From positions 1 through 64,000 of the forward strand of contig NZ_RSFE01000006.1 of the NCBI RefSeq assembly GCF_004025325.1: a stretch of 64,000 nucleotides of DNA. Reading direction: 5' to 3'. Below the pieces are notes generated by a model. That model ran no database searches. It was given only the letters and a program-made list of their open reading frames with translations, and was not told the origin of the DNA. The DNA comes from Pseudidiomarina gelatinasegens. GTDB taxonomy: Bacteria; Pseudomonadota; Gammaproteobacteria; Enterobacterales; Alteromonadaceae. Shown piece after piece: positions 7,652-16,952 of the stretch (positions within the stretch are counted from its first letter, which is position 1; the number at the start of each line of letters is the position of its first letter). Both the position numbers and the translations under genes were made by a program.

Positions 7652-9343
7652 TTACCAGGTTTCGGGTTGCCAAGACACGCCGATGCGCGCATCGGTTACT
7701 TGGCATTCCCCGCCCGCTTTTTGGCGCTTGGTGCTCTCGTCACCCACCACCATCAAGCGAAATTCGTTTTGTACCAAGTTAAAGCTGTCGCGTTTTTGGC
7801 ACAGCAACCGCAGTGAGTCGACCATGCCGCGATTGTTTAAGAAGCGCGTGGTTGGTTGTTCTTGCACTACCCCTTCACCTTCGGCAAGCTTAATGTTGCG
7901 CACGCTGTTGTCGGTCATTTGGCCCGACGCGCCGCCCACTAAATAATGGAAGGTTGCGGCAACTGCGGTTTCGGTTTGTTGGGCACCGATACCAAAGAAT
8001 ACCCCGCGCTCACCCAGCACCTTAAAGTTCCCGTTCAACACATTTACGGCTAACGCTGTGCGCGTATCAATGCCCACTGCCAGTTGGGTATTGGTAGTTG
8101 CTGCAACGCGCAGCAAACGGCCGTGGCGGCCTAATTCTGCGAATTGTCCATCAAGCGTGGCCTGGCTCAATAAGCCCACGCCGCCAAGAGGGTGATAAGT
8201 GGTGCTTTCGGCATTCATGTTGCGCGGGCAGCTGTCGTCTTTATTACAGGCAAACGGCGGTGCTTCGCCGGCAATCGCGCCGGCACGTAGCGCTTCAGCA
8301 CTGGTGCCGCTGGCTACCATGGACCTTGCCGTCATGGCGTTCATGGCGTCACTGGTTGCGCCCACCACCAATTTGTTGGCCCGCATTTTCAGATAAATGC
8401 TAGTCATTAAATCCGTGGGTTGGCTCAGCGGGTCTAAAAAGGCTTTACGCACTAGGTTGGGTTCGTTACCAACAATCAGTACAGCGTCTGCCCAGTCTAT
8501 AATTTTTGCACCTTGCAGTGGTGCTTTGCAGAACTCAAGTTGCTGTTTATGTTGATTCGGAAATACCCGCGCTCGCTTCCAGGTGCCAAGTTCTTCTTCA
8601 CGAATCTCATCCAGATCGTCGCACTTACCGGTGCGCTGCGCGGTATTTACCGCTGCGTCTATCGGCAACCAACGCACTTCTGCGCCTAAGCTGACAAAGG
8701 CACTGATAAACGGCTCAGCCGCAGTAATAGGGTCACGAGCGCCAGCAGCGGCAATGGCAATGCGCGGCATGTCATCCCCACTGCGCACTTGGTCGGCTTG
8801 CACCAACATGGCCTGCAAAATATCGCGCTTGGCGCGCACTTTGGTCAGGTTAATGCGTGCGGTGTCATGCTTGCCTTTGGGCGCTGGCATTTCTAAATGA
8901 TCAACAATGAGGTTCCACTCACGCTCTGACAAGCTGTCGTACAAATGGCGTGTGGCGCGGCGGGTAAATTCTTCTTGAAAGCTTCGCTCAGGCACTACTT
9001 CAGAGCGCATGCGTTCGTACAGTATCTCTATCGCCATTTTCACATCGTCACGGGTTTCGTGGCGATGCGCTGGCCAGAGGTCATCATCAAGCATGGGCTT
9101 TACGTAGTTATCGCTTAAGTTAATGTAGCGATCGGTACGCATGCTGTCGCCGTCGAGCCAATCGGTGTCGTTACAATGGGTCCAGGCCATGCTTGAGCAC
9201 AGCGCCATTTCGTCGCCCATTAAAAACAATTGGTATTCTGGCCCGCTCGCTTTGGCAGGTTCTGATTCCTGTGTTTGCGCCTGCGCTGAATTGGCAATAA
9301 CGGCGCCACCCACTATGAGTGCAGCAAAAATGGAAGCTTTCAT
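7652..9343 (-). CDS. Secreted cyanophycinase-like (peptidase S51-related) protein
   Basis: This 563-residue protein has a signal peptide ending near AQAQ (22). The C-terminal two thirds align by eye with cyanophycinase-like S51 peptidases: PRIAIAAAGARDP (193-205), a WADAVLIVGNEP strand where the family has GGDQ (about 284-295), LVVGATSDAMNA with Ser331 where the family has GTSAGA, then GGVGLLSQATLDGQF and GRHGRLLRVA followed by GIDTRTALAV (424-433). The family's DQHF, which carries the catalytic His, reads DGQF here (398-401), so hydrolysis may be lost. The N-terminal 190 residues are unrecognised. It is convergent with pyrE. Confidence 0.6.
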   Translation of the reverse strand: MKASIFAALIVGGAVIANSAQAQTQESEPAKASGPEYQLFLMGDEMALCSSMAWTHCNDTDWLDGDSMRTDRYINLSDNYVKPMLDDDLWPAHRHETRDDVKMAIEILYERMRSEVVPERSFQEEFTRRATRHLYDSLSEREWNLIVDHLEMPAPKGKHDTARINLTKVRAKRDILQAMLVQADQVRSGDDMPRIAIAAAGARDPITAAEPFISAFVSLGAEVRWLPIDAAVNTAQRTGKCDDLDEIREEELGTWKRARVFPNQHKQQLEFCKAPLQGAKIIDWADAVLIVGNEPNLVRKAFLDPLSQPTDLMTSIYLKMRANKLVVGATSDAMNAMTARSMVASGTSAEALRAGAIAGEAPPFACNKDDSCPRNMNAESTTYHPLGGVGLLSQATLDGQFAELGRHGRLLRVAATTNTQLAVGIDTRTALAVNVLNGNFKVLGERGVFFGIGAQQTETAVAATFHYLVGGASGQMTDNSVRNIKLAEGEGVVQEQPTTRFLNNRGMVDSLRLLCQKRDSFNLVQNEFRLMVVGDESTKRQKAGGECQVTDARIGVSWQPETW

Positions 9344-9469
9344 TGTTTACTCCTACAACTTAAGGCGCTCAACCTAACGGCATTAGCCGCTACAGTCAAT
9401 TCTAGTTTAGTTTCATAAGTTGTATGACCTGATATACTGCTAAAGGTTTAAAGCGGAAGGAAAGTTGTA

Positions 9470-10921
9470 TTGCGTGACCTTATAAAACACATTGTTTATA
9501 TGCTTATGGTGCTGATTACAGTCGGTACCTCGATGCCTGTACAAGCGCAGTCTTCGCCTAACAGTGCCACCGACCAAGAAACCACCCTGACCTTCCGCGA
9601 GCCTGACGCAGGCCCAGTTGTTTACGCGGTACAAGAAATTCTTGAAGAAGCCTATGCGGCGCTGGGCATTACCCTGCGCTACGTTGATATGCCACGTAAC
9701 CGTAGCTTGGTAGAAGCCAACAACGGGCGTATTGCAGGCGAGCTAGGCCGCTATGGCGAGCTCGATGATGCCTTCCAAAACCTCAAACGCGTTCCGTTTC
9801 CGTTATTTGCATTTGAAATTGTATTGGTGGCCGACCGCCGTAACTGCGGTTTGTGCGGGATTAACGACGTTGAAAATCTAGCGTTTATCAGCGGCATGCA
9901 AACTGTCATGCAACTGCTACAAGACAACAATTTCACCCGCCCAACGGTGCAAGCACTCGATATTCAGCAGCTGAATCTCATGTTCACCAATAACCGCGTA
10001 AATGCTGTACTGATGAATGACTTTGAGGCCCGCCAACTGGGTTATTACGACAACCCGCATCTGATTATTACGCCCATGTTGTCGCTAATTGGCTACCATT
10101 ATTTGCATGATAACTATGCGCATTTAATTCCAAAGTTAAACGCAGAACTTGAACGCATGCATGCAGAAGGCCGGGTAACCACGATTTATCGTGAGCACAA
10201 CGTGGCCTTTGAGCGCATGAGTCTGTTTGAACAGACCCCGTTTTATCCCACGGTTTCCGTCACTGCCGGGCTGATGCGCGATCGCACCCATGTGGACGGC
10301 AGCGGCAGTTACTGGGACTTGATGAAACGTGTGTTTGAGCCAGTTACCGATAAACTGGAATTGCATACCAACAGTTATCAAAGGGCCGTATTGGGTTTAA
10401 ATGAGAACCGCTTTGACGTGTTAGTTGGCGGTACCCAAACACAGTCATCCATTAAGGGCGTCGCGTCATACACGCACTTTGATTACGACCGTGATGTGCA
10501 TGCGTTTACGTTGACACAACAAGCCATGGATGAGCTGTTAACGGCACGCTTAGAACGGCCCGTTTGTTTTGTTGCAGGGTATGAGTACGACACCTTTTTT
10601 GAAGCGGGGCTCACTTACTACCGTGCCAACAACACACTCGACTGCTTTGCCATGTTGGATATGAAACGGGTGGGTGCGGTAATTACTTTTAATGACAATA
10701 CGCCGGACTGGAACACCACGCCATACGTAGAACATAAGTTGCGTGAAGCCTACCCGATTCACGTCATGTTTCACGACACCCCGCGCGGTCGCGAATTGCG
10801 CGACTGGTTCGATAAACGCATGCGTGAACTGGTGCACAGCGGTGAAATTCGAGAACTATTCGACGAGACAATGCTGCAGCGTTCGTACCTTTATCGCAGT
10901 TTACCTGCCAGTCCAAACTAG
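9470..10921 (+). CDS. Periplasmic protein with two solute-binding-like domains
   Basis: The 483-residue protein begins at a TTG supported by the purine-rich cggaaggaaag. A signal peptide ends near PVQAQ (27). Two segments look like family-3 solute-binding folds: about residues 38-245 (LTFREPDAGPVVYAVQEIL and a C-terminal YREHNV) and about 255-480 (VSVTAGLMRDR and RELRDWFDKRMREL near the end). No ABC permease or ATPase is adjacent, so it may be a sensor-type or orphan binding protein. The ligand is unknown. It is divergent from the cyanophycinase-like gene, with 126 bases between, and converges on trmL. Confidence 0.6.
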   Translation: MRDLIKHIVYMLMVLITVGTSMPVQAQSSPNSATDQETTLTFREPDAGPVVYAVQEILEEAYAALGITLRYVDMPRNRSLVEANNGRIAGELGRYGELDDAFQNLKRVPFPLFAFEIVLVADRRNCGLCGINDVENLAFISGMQTVMQLLQDNNFTRPTVQALDIQQLNLMFTNNRVNAVLMNDFEARQLGYYDNPHLIITPMLSLIGYHYLHDNYAHLIPKLNAELERMHAEGRVTTIYREHNVAFERMSLFEQTPFYPTVSVTAGLMRDRTHVDGSGSYWDLMKRVFEPVTDKLELHTNSYQRAVLGLNENRFDVLVGGTQTQSSIKGVASYTHFDYDRDVHAFTLTQQAMDELLTARLERPVCFVAGYEYDTFFEAGLTYYRANNTLDCFAMLDMKRVGAVITFNDNTPDWNTTPYVEHKLREAYPIHVMFHDTPRGRELRDWFDKRMRELVHSGEIRELFDETMLQRSYLYRSLPASPN

Positions 10922-10924
10922 CCG

Positions 10925-11392
10925 TTACAGCGGCTCAGCAGCAAAGTTCTGCTGACGCCACGCTTCATAACTCACCAACGCCACGGCGTTGGATAAATTC
11001 AGTGAACGGTTATTTGGCATCATGGGAATCAGCAGGCGCTGACCGGGTTCTATTTGTGCCATCACATCGGGGTCGAGCCCACTCGTTTCAGAACCAAACA
11101 ACAACACATCGTCCGGTTGAAACTCAACGGAAGCGTAACTGCGCGTGCCTTTGGTGGTAATGGCATAAATTGTCCGTTCGCCCATGGCTTGCTTGAAGGC
11201 GTCAAAATTTGGATAGCGTTGCACGCGGCTTAGGTCATGATAATCCAACCCTGCACGCCGTAACTTCTTTTCTTCAAAATCAAAGCCCAATGGTTCAATT
11301 AAATGCAACACACAGCCGTTATTTGCACACAAACGAATGATGTTGCCGGTATTTGCGGGCATCACTGGATTGAACAGCGCTATATGAAACAT
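10925..11392 (-). CDS. trmL: tRNA (cytidine/uridine-34 2'-O)-methyltransferase TrmL
   Basis: TrmL methylates the wobble ribose of leucine tRNAs and belongs to the SPOUT superfamily. The protein has 155 residues from the ATG at 11392 ([18 protein letters not shown]), which has a ggaga ribosome site. A longer frame to 11491 lacks family similarity. The SPOUT knot is visible as [32 protein letters not shown], with [11 protein letters not shown] earlier. It ends three bases after the preceding convergent gene and is divergent from fieF. Confidence 0.93.
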   Translation of the reverse strand: MFHIALFNPVMPANTGNIIRLCANNGCVLHLIEPLGFDFEEKKLRRAGLDYHDLSRVQRYPNFDAFKQAMGERTIYAITTKGTRSYASVEFQPDDVLLFGSETSGLDPDVMAQIEPGQRLLIPMMPNNRSLNLSNAVALVSYEAWRQQNFAAEPL

Positions 11393-11469
11393 CCAATTTC
11401 TCCATCGGTTATAAAGGGTGTATTCTATCTCATTAACACAGCGAATACAGAGCGAAATCAAGGGTAGGT

Positions 11470-12450
11470 ATGTCGACCTCACAGCAAGCAAAACAAGAAA
11501 ATTATGCGTTTTGGGTAAAGCTGGCGACGCGCGCGTCGGTGACTGTTGCGTTCGTATTAATCACTGTGAAAGCTGCAGCCTGGCTGATGACAGATTCTGC
11601 CAGTATGATGGCCTCGCTCACCGACTCCATGCTCGACAGCCTGGCCAGTTTGTTTACCTTTTTTGCTGTGCGTTATGCCATACAACCGGCCGACAACGAA
11701 CACCGTTTTGGTCATGGTAAGGCCGAGTCACTTGCCGCTATGGTGCAATCTGCATTAATCACCGGTTCCGCCATGTTGTTGGTCACCCACAGCGTGCAGC
11801 AATGGATACAAGGCACACCAGTACGTCAGGCTGAAATTGGGGTATACGTGTCGCTCCTTGCCGTTGCGCTCACCTTAGCGCTTGTGATTTTGCAACGCAT
11901 TGCCATACGCAAGACGGGTTCGCAGGCAATTGCCGCCGATGCACTGCACTTTTCTTCAGACTTGTTACTTAACAGCGCGGTGATTGTGGCGCTGATTTTA
12001 AGTGCCTATGGCATGCTGTGGGCCGACAGTGTGTTTGCAATATTAATAGCAATCTTCTTAGCCCAAGGTGCCATTCGTATTGGTTGGGATGCGTTTCAAA
12101 GTTTAATGGACCGCGAGTTGCCGGATGCTGAAAAGCAATTGGTGATTACCACCATAAAGGAAGTGCCGGGCGTGCGTGGCTTGCACGGGTTACGCACCCG
12201 CTCTGCTGGCCCCATGCGCTTTGTGCAAGCGCACATTGAGCTTGATGATTATTTAAACCTGCGCGAAGCACATGACATTGCCGACATGGTTGAAGTACGG
12301 GTTGCAGGTTTATTCGACCATACCGATGTGATCATTCACATGGACCCACTCTCGGTGGTGCCGCAAGAACTTCCTACTGAGACGCGTCCGGCTGAAACCA
12401 GCGCAATACCGCATCAAGAGCCGGCTGACGATAACGATCAGACTCCATAA
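11470..12450 (+). CDS. fieF: Cation diffusion facilitator, Fe/Zn efflux pump FieF
   Basis: This 326-residue inner membrane protein exports divalent metals (Zn2+, Fe2+) in exchange for protons. It has about six membrane segments. The metal-site residues are visible in [12 protein letters not shown] (TM2, D/D) and [14 protein letters not shown] (TM5, H and D). The C-terminal cytoplasmic domain reads [16 protein letters not shown] and ends with DVIIHMDP. The [13 protein letters not shown] loop is characteristic of FieF/YiiP. The last 77 bases overlap the 3' end of convergent pldB. In E. coli fieF also lies by the cpx genes. Confidence 0.93.
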   Translation: MSTSQQAKQENYAFWVKLATRASVTVAFVLITVKAAAWLMTDSASMMASLTDSMLDSLASLFTFFAVRYAIQPADNEHRFGHGKAESLAAMVQSALITGSAMLLVTHSVQQWIQGTPVRQAEIGVYVSLLAVALTLALVILQRIAIRKTGSQAIAADALHFSSDLLLNSAVIVALILSAYGMLWADSVFAILIAIFLAQGAIRIGWDAFQSLMDRELPDAEKQLVITTIKEVPGVRGLHGLRTRSAGPMRFVQAHIELDDYLNLREAHDIADMVEVRVAGLFDHTDVIIHMDPLSVVPQELPTETRPAETSAIPHQEPADDNDQTP

Positions 12451-13357
12451 ATAGTTCGTGGCGTGCCCCATCAATGCACTTTATCTGGCTGCGTTGGTCT
12501 TGCAGACGCGCCACGAAACGCTGATGGCTATGATTATCCACCACGCTATCTGCGCCTGACTGCAACACCAATACCGGTATCTCAATTTTGTCAGCCTGCT
12601 GCTGCGCTGCGCGCATTGCTGCGAAAGCCTGTGCCAGCCAATTAAACGTTGGCCCACCCAATTGCACTTCAGGGTTTTGTTCATAGGCGTCACGAAACAT
12701 TTGGTAGCGGGCTTCGCTGTGCGTCAGTTCATTTTCATCAAAAGGCACGTACCGATAGTCCGTCATACCGAAGAAATACCATGGCTTGCGCGGGCTGAAT
12801 ATACGGTTCAGCAGCGCTCCGCCAATCACCATAGTTTGCGCAAACCACTTGGGCTTATTACCAGTCAGCACACCCAACATGGGCGACGACAAAACGGCTT
12901 TTTCAATGCGGTGTTCATGTTGCGCTAAATATAACGCAGCAATGGCGCCTCCCATGGAGTGGGCAAGAAGGTATTGGGGCACTTTCGGGTAATAGTTGGT
13001 TACTTGCTGCACCACGGCCTCAAGATCATCGACAAAGTCTTGAAACTGGTCAATGTGACCATGATGCGGATTATTACTGAGCCTATCTGAGAAGCCTTGC
13101 CCGCGATGATCAACCACCGCAACAGCGTAATTGGACTGCGCCAATTGCCAGACTAATTCTTGGTATTTCAGTGCGGCTTCAATACGGCCAGGACAGATCA
13201 GTACCAACCCTTGCGGATGCACGGGGCGGTGCAAGTACCAATGCAATAATACGCCGTCGGGGCGCTCTAACTGATGCGACTCAACGTGGTCGCGCCAAAA
13301 GGGTTCAATTTGTTGGGTGTAAAAACGAATCCACTGCGGATCATCATCCGTGTACAT
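12374..13357 (-). CDS. pldB: Lysophospholipase L2-like alpha/beta hydrolase
   Basis: The protein has 327 residues with an alpha/beta hydrolase core: VLICPGRIEAALKYQELVWQL, the oxyanion-side DHRGQGFSD, the nucleophile elbow LLAHSMGGAIAA, and late Asp/His candidates in LQSGADSVVDN and [12 protein letters not shown]. This is the PldB/monoglyceride lipase pattern, which acts on lysophospholipids at the inner membrane. Its ATG directly abuts the cpxA stop codon, so it is probably expressed from the cpxR promoter. Confidence 0.88.
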   Translation of the reverse strand: MYTDDDPQWIRFYTQQIEPFWRDHVESHQLERPDGVLLHWYLHRPVHPQGLVLICPGRIEAALKYQELVWQLAQSNYAVAVVDHRGQGFSDRLSNNPHHGHIDQFQDFVDDLEAVVQQVTNYYPKVPQYLLAHSMGGAIAALYLAQHEHRIEKAVLSSPMLGVLTGNKPKWFAQTMVIGGALLNRIFSPRKPWYFFGMTDYRYVPFDENELTHSEARYQMFRDAYEQNPEVQLGGPTFNWLAQAFAAMRAAQQQADKIEIPVLVLQSGADSVVDNHSHQRFVARLQDQRSQIKCIDGARHELFMESDRYRQPALDAVLRWFQPDASQ

Positions 13358-14746
13358 CTAAGCGGGCTCCTGTTGCTCCTGCTGCAACGTGTCGATGGCC
13401 ACAACTGGCAGGTGTATGGATACCTCGAGCCCTCCCTCAGGATGATTGCGCGCTGTAACCGAACCGCCAAGTACGTTTGCTGCCCTTAAGCTTAATGCCA
13501 TACCTAACCCAACGCCAGCTTTGTGATGCCGCGAAGGGTCACCACGGAAGAATGGTTCAAACAATTGCACCAACTGGTTTTCTGGCACGCCGTCGCCATG
13601 GTCACGCACAATAATGGTGAAATTGGTGTCGTCGTGGCGCTCACAACTGAGCTCGATAATGCCGGCGGTATACTGCAGTGCATTGCGCACTAAGTTTTCC
13701 ATGACCAGTCGCAATAATTCTTCATCGGTACCTGTCACCACCCAACCACCGTCCATAACAATTACCCGTTCGCCATGCTTGGCGTCGGCATAGGCTAAAT
13801 CGGCCGCGAGTGTTTTGGCAAGAGCATGGGTATCAACCGGCTGCGGATTCATTTTCACCAAGCCATTTTCCAACCGCGACAACGACAAAATGCGTTCTAT
13901 GATGGTACCGAGGCGGTCCACGTCACGGCTCATTTGCACCAAGTGCGGATTGCCATCAAGGTTATCTTCATCTTGGCTGAGCATTAACGCAACTTGCATA
14001 CGGGCAAGCGGTGAGCGCAGCTCATGTGACACGTCGCTTAAGAGTCGGCGCTGGGCGTCGCGGGATACTTTTAAGTCATGCGCTGCGGTTTCTAATGCTC
14101 GGGCCAACTCACCGAGTTCATCGGTGCGGCGCGGTAAGCGTTTCAGGTGCAAATGATCAGCACCCGCGGCAATTTCGCGCGTTGCTCCAATCAAACGTTT
14201 TAAGGGTAACACCAACCAAAAACCGAGCAGTACCGCAATCAGCAACGAGCCAAACAAAAGCGTCATGGTTTGCGCTTTATCGGACTGTTTCTGCAAAACG
14301 ATTTGCTGCTGGCGTTCTTCGTCGCTTAACGGACGAATGAGCAGAATACGCTGCTCGCCCAGCACGAACGGGCCGAGCAACATGCCGTTGGGCATGCGCA
14401 ATTGTTCGGGCTGTTCGGCGTCGAGCTGACGCATCAGCTCGCGTCGGTGGGTATTGGCTAAGTTGGGTTCTAGCTGCAATCGGCTGGGCCCTTCTTCGGG
14501 GGTAACCGCCGCCGCAACGCGATAATTACCCGCCAGCAAACGCCCGGGGGTTAACGAACTGAAGGTAATTTGATCTGAAAGCAGCGGCGTGAGCGTTTCA
14601 CGCACGTCTTCAGAAAGTGGTTCAGCTGTTTCCGGTTGTGCGTACCAAATCGCCAATAGGAAACCGCTGCTGGCCACTGCAAAAAGCAGCGCCCAAAACA
14701 GCAGCAACAGACGAAGCGTTAGCGAATGGTACCAGCGGATTTGCAT
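13358..14746 (-). CDS. cpxA: Envelope stress sensor histidine kinase, CpxA-like
   Basis: The 462-residue kinase has TM1 at about 8-31, a periplasmic sensor of about 130 residues, TM2 at about 160-185, HAMP, the phospho-acceptor SHELRSPLARMQVAL, and an ATPase with N-box VMENLVRNALQYT, DHGDGVPE and GVGLGMALS. The arrangement and pairing with a CpxR-like regulator seven bases upstream match CpxA, which senses misfolded envelope proteins. The sensor domain diverges from that of E. coli, so the stimulus is inferred from the family. Confidence 0.85.
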   Translation of the reverse strand: MQIRWYHSLTLRLLLLFWALLFAVASSGFLLAIWYAQPETAEPLSEDVRETLTPLLSDQITFSSLTPGRLLAGNYRVAAAVTPEEGPSRLQLEPNLANTHRRELMRQLDAEQPEQLRMPNGMLLGPFVLGEQRILLIRPLSDEERQQQIVLQKQSDKAQTMTLLFGSLLIAVLLGFWLVLPLKRLIGATREIAAGADHLHLKRLPRRTDELGELARALETAAHDLKVSRDAQRRLLSDVSHELRSPLARMQVALMLSQDEDNLDGNPHLVQMSRDVDRLGTIIERILSLSRLENGLVKMNPQPVDTHALAKTLAADLAYADAKHGERVIVMDGGWVVTGTDEELLRLVMENLVRNALQYTAGIIELSCERHDDTNFTIIVRDHGDGVPENQLVQLFEPFFRGDPSRHHKAGVGLGMALSLRAANVLGGSVTARNHPEGGLEVSIHLPVVAIDTLQQEQQEPA

Positions 14747-14753
14747 GCATCCC

Positions 14754-15431
14754 TCAAGCTAACTGAAGTAGGCGATAACCTCGACCGCGCACGGTTTGAA
14801 TACGCTCTGGATTATGATCGATCTTTTTGCGGATGTTACTAATGTGCACGTCTAAACTGCGATCAAATGGTGCTAACTGGCGGCCAAGAGCTGCCACGGA
14901 GAGCTGATCTTTGCTGACCACCTGACCTTTGCCTTGCACCAGAGAGCGCAGAATATCGAATTCAGTTGGGGTAAGTTCCAATACCTGCTCGTCACAGCGT
15001 ACTTCGTTTTGCAACGGATCAACGTGGAAGCCGGCAAATTCTAGTGGTTCTGGACGTACTGAGGTATTCGGGGTGCGGCGCAATAGAGCGCGTACGCGCG
15101 CAACCAGTTCACGTGGATTAAACGGTTTTGGCAAATAGTCATCAGCGCCTAGCTCAAGACCTTGCACCCTGTCTTCGTCATCGCCACGCGCAGTTAGCAT
15201 TAATACTGGTGTGCTGCGAGCTTGTTGGCGGAGGCGTTGCAACAGCTGGAAGCCGTCAATACCTGGTAACATCACGTCAAGTAGAATCAAATCAAACGAG
15301 CCGCTTAACGCGCGTTGTAAGCCAATTTCACCATCCGGCGCCAAGGTAAGTTGGTAGCCTTCTTTGGTAAGAATTTGTTCCAGCATACTGCTTAGTTCTG
15401 CGTCATCATCTACAAGTAAAAGCTTGGTCAT
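14754..15431 (-). CDS. cpxR: OmpR-family response regulator, CpxR-like
   Basis: The protein has 225 residues from the ATG at 15431, supported by aggac upstream. An earlier ATG at 15452 has no ribosome site. The receiver shows LLVDDDAEL, the phospho-Asp in LILLDVMLPGIDGF and the KPFNPRELVARV switch. The winged-helix domain shows LTPTEFDILRSLV and RGRGYRLL. It heads a cpxR-cpxA-pldB operon. A CpxR-like box lies about 85 bases upstream, which suggests autoregulation. Confidence 0.9.
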   Translation of the reverse strand: MTKLLLVDDDAELSSMLEQILTKEGYQLTLAPDGEIGLQRALSGSFDLILLDVMLPGIDGFQLLQRLRQQARSTPVLMLTARGDDEDRVQGLELGADDYLPKPFNPRELVARVRALLRRTPNTSVRPEPLEFAGFHVDPLQNEVRCDEQVLELTPTEFDILRSLVQGKGQVVSKDQLSVAALGRQLAPFDRSLDVHISNIRKKIDHNPERIQTVRGRGYRLLQLA

Positions 15432-15514
15432 TTGGATGTTGTCCTGCGTCATTCGTTACAGCTTATATTAGGTGGTCTTGATTATGTAAAGATCCGCTGC
15501 GGCTGCATACCCTG

Positions 15515-15530
15515 TTTACTGAACTTTTAC
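15515..15530 (-). promoter_or_regulatory. Candidate CpxR box upstream of cpxR
   Basis: On the minus strand two gtaaa half-sites are separated by six bases (plus-strand tttac at 15515-15519 and 15526-15530). The CpxR consensus is GTAAA-N5-GTAAA, so spacing is one base off. Its position upstream of cpxR fits autoregulation. Confidence 0.4.
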
Positions 15531-15554
15531 TTGAAGTTAGTCACTTGAAATTAG

Positions 15555-16952
15555 TTACTTAGATTCGTTCAGTTTTCGGGCGAGGGTATTGCGTCCCCAA
15601 CCTAATAATTCGGCTGCTTTTTGTTTATGCCCGTCGGTATGCTCTAAGGCAATATCAAGGGCTAAATGTTCAATGGTGGGTAACAGGTTATCTAAGATGT
15701 GGGTATCGCCTGCTTCGCACCGACTTTTAAGTTCGTTACGTAACAGTGTATACCATTGGGCGGAATTTGCTTGGGTATTTTTTACCTCGTCGTTTGATAA
15801 ATCGTGAGGTAAATCAGCAACATCGATAGTTTGCCCCGGCGCCATAACAGTCAGCCAGCGGCACGTGTTTTCAAGTTGTCGGACGTTCCCCGGCCAAGCC
15901 GCGTTCACCAGTATCTGCTCCGCGGCAGGGGTAAGTCGCTTGGGGCTGCCGCCAAGTTCTTGCGCGGCGCTTTGTAAAAAGTGCTGCGCCAATTGCGGAA
16001 TGTCTTCACGGCGCTCTGCCAACGTTGGCAGTTGCAACCGTATCACGTTCAGTCGGTGGAACAGGTCTTCACGAAAGTCGCCTTGGCTTACCCGTTGTTC
16101 AAGATGCTGGTGGGTGGCGGCAATAATACGCACATCAACTTTCACCGGCTGGTAGCTGCCTACTGGATAGAACTGCCCTTCGGCCAATACCCTGAGTAAG
16201 CGTGTCTGTACCGCTAAAGGCATGTCGCCAATTTCATCTAAGAATAAGGTGCCGCCGTGAGCTTGCTCGAAGCGGCCTTGGCGCTTTTGGGTCGCGCCGG
16301 TAAAGGCGCCTTTTTCGTGGCCAAACAGTTCTGACTCAATCAGGTCGGCAGGAATTGCCGCCATGTTCAGTGCAATAAATGGCTTCTTTGCGCGCGGGCT
16401 ATGTTGGTGCAAGGCTCGGGCAACCAATTCTTTGCCGCTGCCGGATGCGCCGGTGATTAACACGGTTACGCTGGAATGCGACAAGCGGCCGATGGCGCGA
16501 AACACGTCCTGCATAGCGGGCGCATTGCCGATTATTTCTTGCACGTCGTTGGCTTGCTCAGCGGCATCAGCCGGGCTAGCTGTGTGTTCGGTTTCACGCG
16601 CGAGTGCGCGGCTTACCGTATGCACCACTTCGTCAATATCGAACGGCTTGGCCAAGTACTCGAACGCACCACCTTGAAAGGCACTTACGGCGGAGTCCAA
16701 ATCGGAATGGGCGGTCATCACAATCACGGCAATCTGCGGGTAATCGTGATTCAGTTTGCGTAGCACTGCCAGGCCGTCGTCGCCCGGCATACGAATGTCT
16801 GTCAGCAACACTTTGGGTTGCGCTTCGGCCAGCGCAGCATAGAGGCTTTGGGCATCCGCGAAACTGGTGCAGCTTAACCCAGCTCGCGCCAAGGCGCGTT
16901 CCAGCACCCAACGAATCGAGCTGTCATCGTCCAGAATCCAAATCGAGTTCAT
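15555..16952 (-). CDS. glnG: Nitrogen regulator NtrC (NR-I)
   Basis: The 465-residue sigma-54 activator has a receiver (phospho-Asp in LLTDIRMPGDDG), an AAA+ domain with Walker A GASGSGKELVARAL, the sigma-54 contact GAFTGATQ and GTLFLDEIGDM, and a Fis-type C-terminal HTH (KQKAAELLGWGRNTLARKL). When phosphorylated by NtrB it activates glnA and nitrogen-scavenging genes. It overlaps glnL by four bases. Its binding sites are visible upstream of glnA. Confidence 0.96.
   Translation of the reverse strand: MNSIWILDDDSSIRWVLERALARAGLSCTSFADAQSLYAALAEAQPKVLLTDIRMPGDDGLAVLRKLNHDYPQIAVIVMTAHSDLDSAVSAFQGGAFEYLAKPFDIDEVVHTVSRALARETEHTASPADAAEQANDVQEIIGNAPAMQDVFRAIGRLSHSSVTVLITGASGSGKELVARALHQHSPRAKKPFIALNMAAIPADLIESELFGHEKGAFTGATQKRQGRFEQAHGGTLFLDEIGDMPLAVQTRLLRVLAEGQFYPVGSYQPVKVDVRIIAATHQHLEQRVSQGDFREDLFHRLNVIRLQLPTLAERREDIPQLAQHFLQSAAQELGGSPKRLTPAAEQILVNAAWPGNVRQLENTCRWLTVMAPGQTIDVADLPHDLSNDEVKNTQANSAQWYTLLRNELKSRCEAGDTHILDNLLPTIEHLALDIALEHTDGHKQKAAELLGWGRNTLARKLNESK

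Noticed and set aside
11393-11491. 33-codon extension of trmL
   Set aside because: The conserved protein starts at MFHIALFNP with a ribosome site; the extension enters the divergent fieF gene.
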